From: Dillenia suffruticosa
Lineage: Eukaryota; Streptophyta; Magnoliopsida; Dilleniales; Dilleniaceae
DNA length: 64,000 bases
Direction: 5' to 3'
Assembly: GCA_033439265.1 (NCBI GenBank)
Contig: JAVTVX010000030.1
Coordinates: 2,916,501 to 2,980,500 of the forward strand
Notes under the pieces: model-generated
Told to the model about the DNA's origin: nothing
The model's database searches: none
What the model saw: the letters and a program-made list of their open reading frames with translations, nothing else
Shown here: piece after piece, positions 49,351-61,174 of the stretch
Position numbering within the stretch: the first letter of the stretch is position 1
How the letters are laid out: each line of letters opens with the position of its first letter
Position numbers and translations under genes: made by a program

Positions 49351-52300
49351 TCAGTAGATATTCAAACCCAATGACTCTCTATACCCTAAAAAAGAGTCTC
49401 TAGTGATGGGTTTGGTGAAGGGGTCAGCCACCATGCTGTGTGTCGAAATGTACTTGACGGTCACTTCACCCTTCTCGATGATGTCTCTAACATAATGGTA
49501 TCTGGTGTCGATGTGTTTAGTTCTACTATGAAACTTAGGGTCTCGAGTGTAAGCAATAGCGGCCTGATTATCACAATAAATCATTACAGGTCTCCCACTA
49601 TCCGCTACAATCCCTAAGTTATTCAGTAGTCTCCGGAGCCAAACACTCTCCTGAACTGCAACTGAGCACGCCACGAACTCAGCCTCCATCGTAGATAGAG
49701 CAACACAGGTTTGCTTCTTACTACTCCAAGAGATAGCTCCGCCATTGAGCAAGAAAGCAAAACCTGATGTCGATTTGCGTTTATCCAAATCGCCTCCCCA
49801 GTCGGCGTCCGAATAGCCCACAAGGCGCAAATCGCCTCCTCCGTAACTCAAGGAGAAGTTTGCAGTTCCTTTTAAATATCGGAAAATCCTTTTCACTGCT
49901 CTCCAGTGACCCCTTCCAGGATTTGCCTGATATCTGCTCACCAGACCAACTGCATAACAAATGTCCGGTCTAGTACACAACATTGCGTACATCAAACTTC
50001 CCACTGCACTGGAATAAGGTACTTTACTCATTTCCCTTACTTCTTCCTGAGTTTTCGGACACATGTCCAGGCTCAGGCCTTCACCTTTGGCGATCGGAGT
50101 ATCTATGGGATTACAATCATTCATCCCAAAACGCTCGAGAATTTTCTTAATGTAGGTCTCTTGTGAAAGAGCCAATATCTTTCTCGAGCGATCCCTCTGG
50201 ATCTTAACTCCGAGGATGAATTCAGCTTCACCCATGTCTTTCATGTCGAAACTGGATGACAACCATGCTTTGATGGTCTTTAAATACTTAATGTTGTTCC
50301 CAGCTAACATTATGTCATCCACATACAACGACAGGATCACAAAAGAGTTATCGGACCGTATCAGATAGACACAATGATCCTCCTCCACCATCGTAAAACC
50401 GTAAGATATCACCTCTTCGTGAAATCTTAGGTACCACCGCCTGGATGATTGCTTTAGACCGTATATCGACTTCCGAAGTCGACAGACCTTGTCTTCTTGA
50501 CCTACCAGAACAAACCCAGGGGGCTGTTCCATGTAGATCTCCTCATCCAGGCTCCCGTTAAGAAAAGCGGTCTTAACGTCCATCTGGTGTAACTCAAGAT
50601 CCATACTAGCGACAATCGCAAAAAGTAAACGGATCGAAGTAAATTTGACTACTGGAGAGAAAGTCTCCTCGTAGTCAATGCCCTTGGTCTGCGTGTAACC
50701 CTTGGCTACTAGACGGGCCTTGTACCTCTCGATCGATCCGTCGGCCTTTTTTTTAATTTTGAAAACCCACTTGTTTCCAATAGCCTTTCTTTCCTCAGGT
50801 AAGTCAACTAGCTCCCAGACTTCGTTGACTCTCATTGATTCCAATTCCTCGTGCATGGCCTGTAACCATTGGTCCTTTGCTGAACCCTCAAGAGCCTCTT
50901 GTGCAGTCCTCGGCTCTTTATCGTCCTCAGGAGTCACAATGAGGATCTCATCCTCAATCGGGAAACGGCGACGTGGCACTTGTCCCCGATTACTCCTTCG
51001 AGGAGAGAGAGGTCCCACACCTTGAAATGGATTGCTCCCACTAAGATCAAGATCCATAATCGGCTCTTGAATCTCGTCACTGGGTTCGGCTAAGCCACTA
51101 GGCTCATCCATCTCGTAAAAGGTGAGATCTCGATCGATTTCTCCTCTTTTAGGGAAATCACTTTCGAGAAATGTGATATCACGAGACTCTATCTCGGTGA
51201 CAGTACCGTCTGTATGTTCTCCTAGGAACACATATCCTTTGGATTGTTCAGAGTATCTAACAAAGATACACTTCTTTCCTCGCGGTCCTAACTTGCCGTA
51301 CTGATGCGAGGAATCACGAACATACGCAGCGCAACCCCATGGCCTCAAGTGGCTAAGGTCAGGCTGTCTCCCTGTCCAAAGCTCGTATGGGGTGCTTACT
51401 ACAGACTTTGTCGGAACACGGTTAAGGACGTAAGCCGCAGTCAACAACGCATCCCCCCAATGGGAGATAGGTAGGTTGGCTTGTGCCATCATCGACCTCA
51501 CCATCTCCAACAGAGTCCTATTCCTTCTCTCGGCTACTCCGTTCTGTTGAGGAGTAGCAAGAATAGTTAACTGTCTCGTAATACCTCTATCGGAACAGAG
51601 CTCTTTAAATTGCTCAGACAGATACTCGCGCCCCCGATCGGTTCTGAGAGTTTTCACCCTCAAGTCTAGCTGATTTTCAACCTCACTGATAAACCTCCTG
51701 AAACATTCTAGTGCCTCAGACTTGTGTGAGATCAGGTAGACGTAACCGAAACGCGTGTAATCGTCTATAAATGTAATAAAATACGTGGCTCCGTTTTGGG
51801 CTCTCACATTCATGGGTCCGCAAATGTCGGAATGGACCAATTGCAATGGAGTCCCAGCTCTCATTGCTTTCCCAAATGGTTTTCTAGTGGCTTTGCCTGC
51901 AAGGCAAAACTCACATACGGGCAACTGAACCTTGGTTAGCGGGCCCAGCAGGCCATTCGTAGCTAACCGGGCCATCCTCTCTTACCCTATGTGGCCAAGT
52001 CTACTATGCCATACATTCACATCATCCACTACACTATCAGATGCAAAAGCAATAGTAGAAGAAGAATAAATCTCATAACATGAAATCATATCCAGTACAT
52101 AAAGTCCCTCATGGACCAAACCGGAACAAATTAAAGAACTGTCATAAGTAATGGAAACTCTAGAGTTTCCCAACAACACTGAATATCCCAACAAATCTAA
52201 ACATCGGACAGATACTAGATTCCGCCTAATCTCAGGAGCATACAAAACATCATGAAGATATAAGACTTGGTCACTTCGTAGCAATAGCTTGCAAGTGCCA

Positions 52301-53349
52301 ATCCCTTTTACTTCCACGAATGCTCCATTCCCCACGTACAGCCTCCTCGCCTGGGGACTTAAACGGCGGAACTCCACGTATGCGCTCCTGTCCCGAGCTA
52401 CATGGTCCGTGGCTCCTGAGTCTACAATCCACAAAGGAGAAGAGTTAATGAGCATCACACTAGATGACACGTAACTCAAACCATGTAAAGAAGAAGGACA
52501 TACCTTTCGCTCGCCACACTCGCGTGCGAAATGCCCAAGCTTGCCACAAACATAGCATTGGACTTTGCTCTTATCGAGCTCATTCTTCTTGCGCTTCTGT
52601 CCTTTGTCGTCGGTCTTGGCAGGTTGCTTCTTCTTGCCTTGGCCCTTGGCCTTCTTCTCATGCTTGCGCCACTTGCGCTTTAAACCCCGGGAGCCCTTAC
52701 TCGACTCCGCAAAATTAGCATGAGCAGAAGAAGACCTAGCCACCTCCTGACGCTCCTCCTCGAGCTCACAGTGCCTACTCACGTCCATGAAAGTATGAAT
52801 ACTTTCAGTGTGCGTGAGATAGGTCTTAACCACATCCCAGGAGTCAGGCAAGGACTGGATCACACCCAGTACCTGAAGCTCATTAGACATCGGCTCCCCC
52901 ATATTCTTCAGAGAGGCGATCATACTCGACATGTGCATTAAATGCTGTTTCATTGTATGATCGTGCCTCTTCTTATAAGTGATGAACTTATAAGTCAGCA
53001 TCCTCACCTTAGGAGCTGACGGGGCGCCATATTGCTCCCTTAGAGCATGCCAGATCGACTGTGCAGTAGGATACTGCTCGTAAATCGGAATCAGTTCATC
53101 GTGCATGCAACTAAGAAGGATTACCCTCGCTTGGCTATCCTTCTTTTTCCAAGCACGAAATACCTCCTGATCCCGTCGTGCTTGTGCAGTGGTACCCTCC
53201 CCAGGATCCACCATCTCGTTCTTAAGAACTTCCCCGAGTTCTTGTTCCTCGAAGACAAACTGAACCTTTCGGTGCCAAATATCATAATTGTCACCGTTCA
53301 GTTTATCTCCCTTAACGAGATCTAGAACGACAGTCTTCGTAGCAGCCAT
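49351..53349 (-). mobile_element. gag-pol coding region of second copia element
   Basis: Parts in element order, high to low coordinate: UBN2-type gag starting MAATKTVVLDLVKGD, a CCHC zinc knuckle (CYVCGKLGHFAREC, about 52540), an aspartic protease (WIVDSGATDH, about 52420), a GAG-pre-integrase motif (WHSRLGH), the integrase core (from about 51950), reverse transcriptase with YVDD (about 50320) and a copia-type RNase H (CDNQAAI, KHIDTRYH). The order integrase before reverse transcriptase marks copia, not gypsy. It is nearly whole, with about one break. Confidence 0.93.
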
Positions 53350-53599
53350 GTCTCTGTTACACAGAAAAAGAGACGTTAGTGACTAATAACGCTTATTTTC
53401 ACAATTTCGTACACCCTACGAATTAATAATCCAAAATGAATCAAATATTGATCCCAAAGTGAGCATATGAGTCAACGGACACTATACACCACAACCCGGG
53501 ATCTCATCTCTTTATCTGGACTTTAATTCGGTGTACAAAATCCCACAAATAGTCACAATTTACCTCGTAGGACCCCAAAAGAAAATTGAAAAAATCAAT

Positions 53600-54070
53600 T
53601 TTGGGCGACCTGACGCGCCGCCGGGGTCCCCACGCGCCGCCGCGCACCGGCGGCGCGTCTGCAGGCCCTGCCACGCACCTCCACGCGCCGGCAGGAGCCT
53701 GGATCACGCGCCAGACGCGCGGTAAGTTCTTCACGCGCCACCACGCGCCTTCGTGGCTCGGCTCACGCGCGCGCGCGTGGCTCACGCGCTGCCACGCGCC
53801 TGAGCCGGCTCGGCTCACGCGCGCCCAGTCGCGGCGCGTACTCACGTGCCCCCACGCGCGGAGCCGAGTCAGCGGGTCGGTCAAACGGGTCAGGTGACCC
53901 GACTGCGGTTAACGGGTCGGGTTTACCCGACACGTGTCGGGTCGTGGGTCGTCTCTTGACCCGCCCCGACCCGTGCCATTCTGGACCGCTCACGCGCCTT
54001 ACGCGCGCGTGAGGTACACGCGCCAGCTGGACGCGCTCATGGGCGCGTGTTGTGCACGCGCCCGCGGGTC
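53600..54070 (-). repeat. GC-rich leader with GCGCGT repeats, second copia element
   Basis: The leader between primer site and gag, very rich in CpG. About 17 ACGCGC hexamers are seen on the + strand, which is GCGCGT in the element's sense, as in the first element. Near 53870-53960 there is a patch of GGGTCGG/ACCCGAC words as in the other leader. Open frames here come from base composition. Confidence 0.85.
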
Positions 54071-54483
54071 TGGAACTCATCTTCCTTGCCCGACGGGTCT
54101 GCAACTGGGTTTTTCGACCCGGTTCTCCGAAAACCCAATTTCCAGTATAAACAACATGCAATATATATGTCAAAATGTAGATCTAGCAGAGACAATCTTA
54201 GATCTACCATTTTCATGCTCTGATTTGACCTAAAACTCGCCAAATCTGGGGTTGAATTGTTCGGTCACTATTTACGGCCGAATGCTTCAACCAGAATTTT
54301 CTTAACCCTATCGTGCTCAGAAAATTACGAAAAAATTATTTTCGTGTTCTACGTGAGTTGGGTAACACAGTGGTATAATCGGATTCACGAAATTCATTCG
54401 TGATCCGAACCTCAAATTTTATACCCTATATTTTATACCCAAATTAAATTCCGAAAAAATTATTTAAAAAATATATCTAACAG

Positions 54484-54495
54484 GCTCTGATACCA
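54484..54495 (-). other. Primer-binding site of second copia element
   Basis: GCTCTGATACCA on the + strand is the reverse complement of TGGTATCAGAGC, the initiator Met tRNA site. It lies one base from the 5' LTR. Confidence 0.9.
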
Positions 54496-54496
54496 A

Positions 54497-54914
54497 TGTT
54501 AGAATATGGTGACTCAATCACGCAACGGAAGCAATAATTAACATTTTTCAGAATCATAAAAGATCAAGTTTACGGTGTACCTTAATCGGTGATTCGAATA
54601 ATTTCGGAAACCGCAAACTTGGAACTGCAACAACTCGCAGTCGGGATGATAGTTACGTAAGATGAACTATTAACACAATATCACGACGTTCCAACCCTTA
54701 ACCCGGTGATTCGTGCGTTGATCGGAATCAATCCCTCTTGATCATCATCTCTCTTGATTAATTATTTCTCTTGTCCTTTTTTTTTTTCTTTTTTCTTTTT
54801 GTCTGTAAATCATAACTCCCGTAGGAGTTATTTGGAGAGTGAAAATAGGGGAGAGTGGGGTAATGGGTAACTGCCCATTACCCCCAACCTGCTCCACGTG
54901 GGCATCAATTAACA
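54497..54914 (-). repeat. 5' LTR of second copia element
   Basis: 418 bp, matching 47775-48191 with about five substitutions and one extra T. It is followed by the target copy GAATT at 54915-54919. Confidence 0.93.
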
Positions 54915-55514
54915 GAATTAAATAAAAAGAAAATTTAAAATATGCGGAGATATCGGTCTTTTATTTTTTTATTTTTTGAGACATTTGATGTCTTTGACCA
55001 TTATTTATTTTTATATATAAATCCTAAATTTGAATAAAAGCATAATTGGAGCTTTGGTTCTCAAAATACAAGTTCAAAAGTTATTACCAACTAAATCAAT
55101 AAATTTAAATATATAAATATTTACATTTTGCTATAATATATGTTCCGTGACTAACGTGACCTTGATTTGGCATCTCAAAATTTGTTAATTAGCCTTTTTA
55201 TGACTTGTCTAATTTTTGTATAATAAAATGGTACAAGAAAATAGGAAAATTGGGTTTTTTTTTTTTTTTTTGGTTGAAGAAGAAATAAAAAAAGAAGAAG
55301 AAAATTTCTAATACCAAGCAACTAGGTATTTCCAATTAGGCAATCGGTAGACTAATCCCATTAGACTAACGCGTTCAACCACATAGAGTGACATTATTAA
55401 AATTATTATATATCAAAATCAAATCAATTATTAAATAAATATCAAGAATTAATCTTTTAGTCAGATTCATAGATCAATAAATGCTTTTTGTCCAAAATTT
55501 GTAAATGTAGATTA

Positions 55515-55680
55515 TTATTATTGTTTTTTCTTTTGTCCATTGAATTTGGTCCACCGTCGAGTATCCGGAGTTTTACTCTGACTAATGTCAGTCGAGCTGT
55601 TATCGGGTCCCAATCGGGAGGGAGTTCTCTCAACGTCATTTTTATCACTATTAAGACTTGAATCTCGATTTTTAATATGG
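55515..55680 (-). mobile_element. tRNA-derived SINE remnant
   Basis: A reverse copy with GAGTATCCGGAGTTTT, CTGACTAATGTCAG and a box-B-like GACTTGAATCTCG near its head. The order matches the copy at 12157-12318. No clear target duplication was found. Confidence 0.6.
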
Positions 55681-56254
55681 GGTATTAGTGTCATTCTTAT
55701 TAAACCAACGAAGCGTTAAGACAAGATATCCAATATTATATAGGCCTGACAATCAAAATTTAAGTCCATAGGTACCAATACCTTATATTTTAAAATTTAT
55801 TTTTGTCCAGAGATAAAATTGAGTAAAATTAAAATATTCATAAGGGAAAGTGGTTGAGTTACAATCATCATCTTTCTCTCTTCTCTTTGGCTTGAGGATC
55901 GAGACGATGGAATTAATTGGAACTTGGCATTAATTAAGACTTTGATGGCATTCCCTTTGTTTGATACCTGTATTTTAGTCCACCAATCGACCAATAATTG
56001 CCATCATGAATATTTAGAAAGCCGATGTTAGGCAGGAAGCAAACCTATCCCTGGTACTTACCTTTGAAATAAAAAGGCCATCCAGCCTCACTTTCACACT
56101 TCTCACGAGAGATATCTCGAGAGGAAAGAGTCAAAATCCCATTTCTAAATTTCCTCTTATTTATATTCTTTACGTACTAGTTTAAACAAAATTCTAATTA
56201 CAGTATTAATCTAATATATTTCTAGTTTAAGGGATCTGATCCACCATATCAACA

Positions 56255-56440
56255 TTTTTTTTTTTATAATCAATTGATATTCGAAATAATACTCTGATTA
56301 ATCTTATTCGAGTATTATTAGGTTTAATTTAGGAAGAACTCGTCTAACGTAATTTTTTTCATTTTTAAGTTTCGAATCATAAATTTAATTAAAAGACTTA
56401 AAACCTTTATCTATTAAATCAACTGTTTGTTTATCAATCG
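56255..56440 (-). mobile_element. tRNA-derived SINE remnant
   Basis: A reverse copy with a T-run tail, then GATATTCGAAATAATACTC, CTGATTAATCTTATTCG and a head with TTTCGAATCATA. A possible short duplication TATCAACA lies on both sides. Confidence 0.6.
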
Positions 56441-56903
56441 TATCAACACGATGTAAAGCAATCAAATTCTCGTGACTAGAAATAGTTTGAGAGTGACAAT
56501 AACGTGACACTGATATGAACCTACAATTAAAATTTTTCATCCTAAGTATTTGAAGTTGATATTAAAATGAGATTATTCATATTTTTCATCGTACAATTAG
56601 GATTTGATCAGCCCACTTGTAATTAGTTACTTTTTAAATCTGATACCAGTAACTCTATTTTGTCATTTTCTTTTGCGCATATATAGATTTTGACATAGAC
56701 AATAAAAGAAAAAAAGGGGAAAAAAAACATTAAAGGAGGATAATTTGTATTATGTTAACAACTATCGTATCCACCGTCGTAGCCACCTGATCCATCGCCA
56801 TCACCACTCCCATTCCACCTCTCAATGTGATCCTCCCTGGGGATACTACCATTCACCCCCCACGTTATGGTTCCATGTCATAATATTTTGTAAAAGAGGC
56901 AAC

Positions 56904-57070
56904 GTAGAGTTGAAGAAGTGAATAAGAGTGTTAGATCATTTAATCAAATTTTAGATTCGAAATTTAAAAATAAAAAATATTAAAAAAATTTCTCCTAAAT
57001 TAAGTCTAACAATACTCATAACAGATTAGTTAGAATATGATTCTGAATATTAATTAGTCCTTAAAAAAAC
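56904..57070 (+). mobile_element. tRNA-derived SINE remnant
   Basis: A forward copy with head GATTCGAAATTT and body CTCCTAAATTAAGTCTAAC and AGATTAGTTAGAATATG. A diverged target duplication TTGTAAAAGAGGCAAC/TTGTAGAAGAGGCGAC flanks it (56888-56903 and 57071-57086). Confidence 0.7.
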
Positions 57071-57484
57071 TTGTAGAAGAGGCGACTACTCAAATAAAAG
57101 AAGTTGAGAAGCAAAAACTTATTTTCCCAATTCCAAAATAATCAACTTCTAAGAAATTTCTATAATTTTTCGTAAATATTCGTTAAAGTATTATGTAATA
57201 CTTACCATTTTCTATGGGACAATGGGTATTAAACGGTCGAGAATCACCATTGTCACTTTGAGATTATAAAAAATTCTAATAATTTGGCATATGCGTGGAC
57301 TCCAGAGGGGAGATGCTCCTTGTCCACCCACTCAATGCGGCTATTTATATAGAGGTTGCGTGGGATCTTGTAAGAGTAGCAAATGACAATTTTAAAACTC
57401 GGCTAGGAATGAATATTGGTTCAACTTGATCTCGCATATATCTCCACGTGAAAGACCGACTTACCCAAGGGGACCTTTTTTTTT

Positions 57485-57640
57485 CTAATATAGATAGATT
57501 ACTTGCTAACAATCGATATTCGGATTTCGCTTGACTAATTTGTCCTAAGCACCATGAGATCTTCTATAAAGAAGTTTGCTCTCTCAAATCCTATTTCTAT
57601 TTTTTCATGACTCGAATCCGAGACATAATTAAGTGCAACG
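57485..57640 (-). mobile_element. tRNA-derived SINE remnant
   Basis: A reverse copy with a T run, CGATATTCGGATTTCGC, TTGACTAATTTGTCC and a box-B-like GACTCGAATCCGAG near the head. No target duplication was identified. Confidence 0.55.
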
Positions 57641-57719
57641 TTCGACCATTGTCGCATAGGAGTTTGATAAGGGGCCAATTGTTTCTCGTTCTCTCAAAGT
57701 GGCACAGAGCTTTTGACCT

Positions 57720-57913
57720 ACCAACGGATAATAAACATAGTGAATAAGGATGTTAGATCCCTTAACCAAGTACCAAGTTTCAGATTCAAAATTTGAAAAT
57801 GAAAAAAACAACACCAAAAAATCTCCACCTAAATTGAATCTAACGACACTAAAATTAAATTAGTCGGAATATCATTCTACGCCCCAATCGGTTATTAAAA
57901 AAAAAAATTAGAA
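57720..57913 (+). mobile_element. tRNA-derived SINE copy
   Basis: A forward copy with head TAGATCCCTTAACCAAG, box-B-like AGATTCAAAATTT, body AAATTAGTCGGAATATC and an A-run tail. The perfect duplication CTTTTGACCT flanks it (57710-57719 and 57914-57923). Confidence 0.7.
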
Positions 57914-58519
57914 CTTTTGACCTTGTGATGGAAGTTTAACTTTAACGACCAAGCTATGTTGCTCGCTTTTGGCGGCGTCTACACCTAGAATTTCAAATCC
58001 TCTCTTTGGAAACTCTGGTGAAACATTACTTGTGATGAAAGAAACTCAATAAATTTTTTTTATGAATAATTTTTTGGTTTCGGTTCACAATGGACAATAT
58101 TCAATATAGATTTTACCCGACAGTAAAACTAACTAATATCAAAGGTTACAAAAGCACAAAGGAACCTCTAAGATCTGTAATGGCAAAAAGGCCTTCAAGA
58201 TTTATATTGTGCTGTAACTTCAACGAATCATTTTAAGAATGATACAATCAAAAACATATATATAACCAATTCTAAAGCTGATATTCTCATGTTGTCAGTT
58301 AAATCTTTTCTGACAAATATCCAACGATTCTGAAATCAAATTTTTACTAAGATTATCTCTAGAGGAAAAATCATAATAGCTCAATTACTTACGAAGAAAG
58401 AAAAACATTGATATGATAATTAATCTATTAAAACATATAGAGGAGTTAACTCATGCTTCTTTGTCAAAACTAGAAATTTAATAATAAGCCTTTTGAGGGC
58501 CTAATTTTTCCTTGTACAC

Positions 58520-58610
58520 CTAATTTACTGGTACAACAACAACCTGAATCTTAATTCTAAATTTTGGAATCGACCGTTTGAGAGATAAATATAAGAACGA
58601 GAGAAAAAAA
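58520..58610 (-). mobile_element. RTE LINE 3' tail, truncated copy
   Basis: ACAACAACCTGAATCTTAAT followed by ...CGACCGTTTGAGAGA is the reverse of the plant RTE 3' end. It is a second, separate tail next to the longer copy at 58703-60200. A direct repeat ATTAAAGCGGGA occurs just beyond it (about 58610 and 58653). Confidence 0.6.
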
Positions 58611-58702
58611 AATTAAAGCGGGAAACTCTGGATAAAAAAGAGTTCCATTGAATTAAAGCGGGACACCCTTTCTGGTTTAAATATTTGAAAACAAGAAATT
58701 TA

Positions 58703-60200
58703 TCACTTAATACAACAACAGCTCTACTCTTAATCTCAAATTTTGGGGACAACCGTTTGAGAGACAAATATAGGATAAAGGGAAAAAAAGAAAAACATAA
58801 ATTTAAAGTTTGAAAGCAAAAATAAAGATAATAACACTAAAAAAATAAAAATAAATTATCTATAGAAATTTAAAATAATAAAAGAGATGATTTAATTATT
58901 TCGAATTCTTATCCGTCCTTCATTTTTATCTAAAGTCATCTCTTCAACTAAACGCTTAATACTCATATTTTTACAAATAATTTGTATCTAGATTTTCAAT
59001 GACCTATCTCGATATTTTACTAAATCTCCTACATTTAATATTTTGCTCCTCCTAATTGATGCGTCTTTGGGTTTGCACATTTAAAATCTCACTTCTCCTG
59101 ATTGGTCCAAAACATCTTAGATGTTATTCTCACATTTTATTCATAATTGAATTCACTCACATTTTAATACGTATTTCTTCATTTATCAGTCTATTTTTTT
59201 ATAGTTTTATCACACATCTATTTGAACATTATTATTTTAATTATAGCCATTTTATACTCTTGTTATTATTTAATGATCCAACATTCGATATTATACAATA
59301 ATGCATGTTTTACTATAGTTGTATAAAACTTTCCCTTCAATTGCCATGATATCGTGCAATCGTAAAAAACTCCAGATGCACTTCTCCATTTCATCCGATC
59401 AACTTGAATCTTATGATTCATATCTCAATCTATATTGCCATTATTTTAAATGATAGATCCAAAATATTTAAAACGTTCATTTTTTGGTATGTTAATTCTT
59501 ATAATTTAATCATTTCTTTGTCATTTTGATAATTGCTGCTAAACATGCATTTCATATATTCAGTTTTTGACCAACTCAGCCTAAATCCTCTTGATTCTAG
59601 TGTGTCCTTCCATAAGTCCAATTTAGCACCTATACCTTCTTTAGTTTTATCGACCAGCACTATATCATTTGTAAAAAATATACATTATGATATTTTATCT
59701 TAATATTTTTTGTGATTTCATCTATCACTATTACAAAAAGAAATGAATTTAATGCCAAATTTTGATGAAATCCAATGCTAATTAAGAAGGTATACTAAAA
59801 TCCTAACAGATTTTTACAATGGTAACAGCACCTTCATACATATATTTGATGAGATGAATGAGATTAATATATTTCAATAAGATCCCTTTCTTCGTTAATG
59901 CCCACCACAATGTCAGGATCCTTGTCATATACTTTTAAGTCAAAAATACCACATATAGGTCTATTTTCTATGTTTTAAATATTTTCATCAAATGTCTTAA
60001 CAAGTGAATGATTTCGATAATAGATCTTCCTAACATGAATCCTAATTAATTTTGAGACACATATTTCCAATCTCAATCCATACTCTATCACTCTCTCCCA
60101 CAACTTCATAGGATGACTCATAAATTTAATTCTCCTGTGATTGGAACAATTTTGTATGTCTCTTTTATTCTGATATAGTGATACAAGTACACTCTCCTTT
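58703..60200 (-). mobile_element. RTE-type LINE, decayed 3' part
   Basis: On the minus strand, translated pieces read DLWKDTLESRGFRLS and KTEYMKC, the RTE reverse transcriptase stretch downstream of the catalytic site. Earlier pieces towards 60150 fit the same domain. It ends at 58703 with the RTE-type 3' end (TTGTCCCCAAAATTTGAG... and a GTTGTTG tail). Stops are frequent and it is inactive. Confidence 0.7.
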
Positions 60201-61174
60201 CATACTTTAAGTATTTGTTTGGTTTGTTAAATTTTATTAAAAAACTTGTTAACATTCGTATCCTTACTTCACCCAAATATAAGTTCATTTCTATTTATTC
60301 AAAAAAAAAACTTCATTTATTTTTGTTGAACCCTTTGGAGATGACAGCTGAAAAAATTTTGCAATTCATGCTGATCAAAGTGAGTAAAAATCTCAACTTC
60401 CAAAATACTAATGCATAAATATTTAGGCTACATAAGAAAAATAAAATTGCAAGGCACAGCTGCCAATAGAAGCACAGACAACAATAGCAAGAATGCCCTT
60501 TTTCACTAGAAAGAGCCTCTGCTCAGAAGTAGGGTCACCAAATTCAATACACCCCACAACTCACCAGTTTCTGATAGGGTAGGAATATGGATGTGCTGTG
60601 CATAAACAAAGTATGACCAAGTCAATCGAATGATCAAGTTTTCAAATTGATGAATACAAATGATTTCTTAAATTGTTTTTGTGTACCTTCAATGGCAAAA
60701 GCAGAATGGCAACTTGAAGAGACTTGAGAACAAAGGAAGAGAAAAATTCTATGCAACAGCTCATTTTTCTCGTCTTTCCTTCCCTTTCCTTGCCTATTAA
60801 CCTCCGGTTTTGGATCAGCATGAAGAAAAAATGGAGGGAATGCATGGTATAGTTTGAAAGGATGAAAATCAAAGACAAACATAAGACTAAAATTCAAATT
60901 TGAGAAGAACCTGCCAGGTTACTATGCTTTGACCATCATCAGCTTCACCACTAATCACTTCTCTGGAAATCAATATCCATATAAGCTGGAGAGCCGCAAA
61001 TCCAGCTTCCAGACGCTTTGCAGAAGTAATACTGTCTATGCTGGCTTATAAAACCACAAAATTGCAGTTCTTACAGCATTGAATAACTTTGTTCTATCCG
61101 AAATTCAAATGAGGATTTTGTAGACACCATGGTTTGATGCCCCAAAGCCATTACCTACTGTTCGATTTGCCTGA
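60201..61174. other. Spacer with one unassigned open stretch
   Basis: On the minus strand about 60912-61030 stays open for some 40 codons (SITSAKRLEAGFAALQL...). It lies between an acceptor-like TAAGCCAG and a donor-like CAG|GTTCTT. I do not recognise the peptide, and it may be chance or old exon debris. The rest shows nothing recognisable. Confidence 0.35.

Larger units (their letters stand above)
47775..54914 (-). mobile_element. Ty1/copia LTR retrotransposon, nearly whole
   Basis: A copia-superfamily element of 7,140 bp on the minus strand with all expected parts: LTRs of 417 and 418 bp (TGTTA...TAACA), a primer site for initiator Met tRNA, a GC-rich leader, gag and pol coding, a 3' non-coding block of over 1 kb and a polypurine tract (AAGTGGGAGA). 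The target-site duplication GAATT (47770-47774 and 54915-54919) is exact. The LTRs differ by about five substitutions and one T-run length change (1.2%), so insertion was recent, roughly half to one million years ago at usual plant rates. It looks almost whole, with about one break. It is the same lineage as the element at 310-7377 but a different LTR subfamily. Confidence 0.95.

Noticed and set aside
50702-51304. Plus-strand frames of 60-107 codons
   Set aside because: They are shadows of the copia pol coding region on the other strand.
53504-54243. Overlapping frames on both strands
   Set aside because: Same cause as above: the GC-rich leader of the second copia element.
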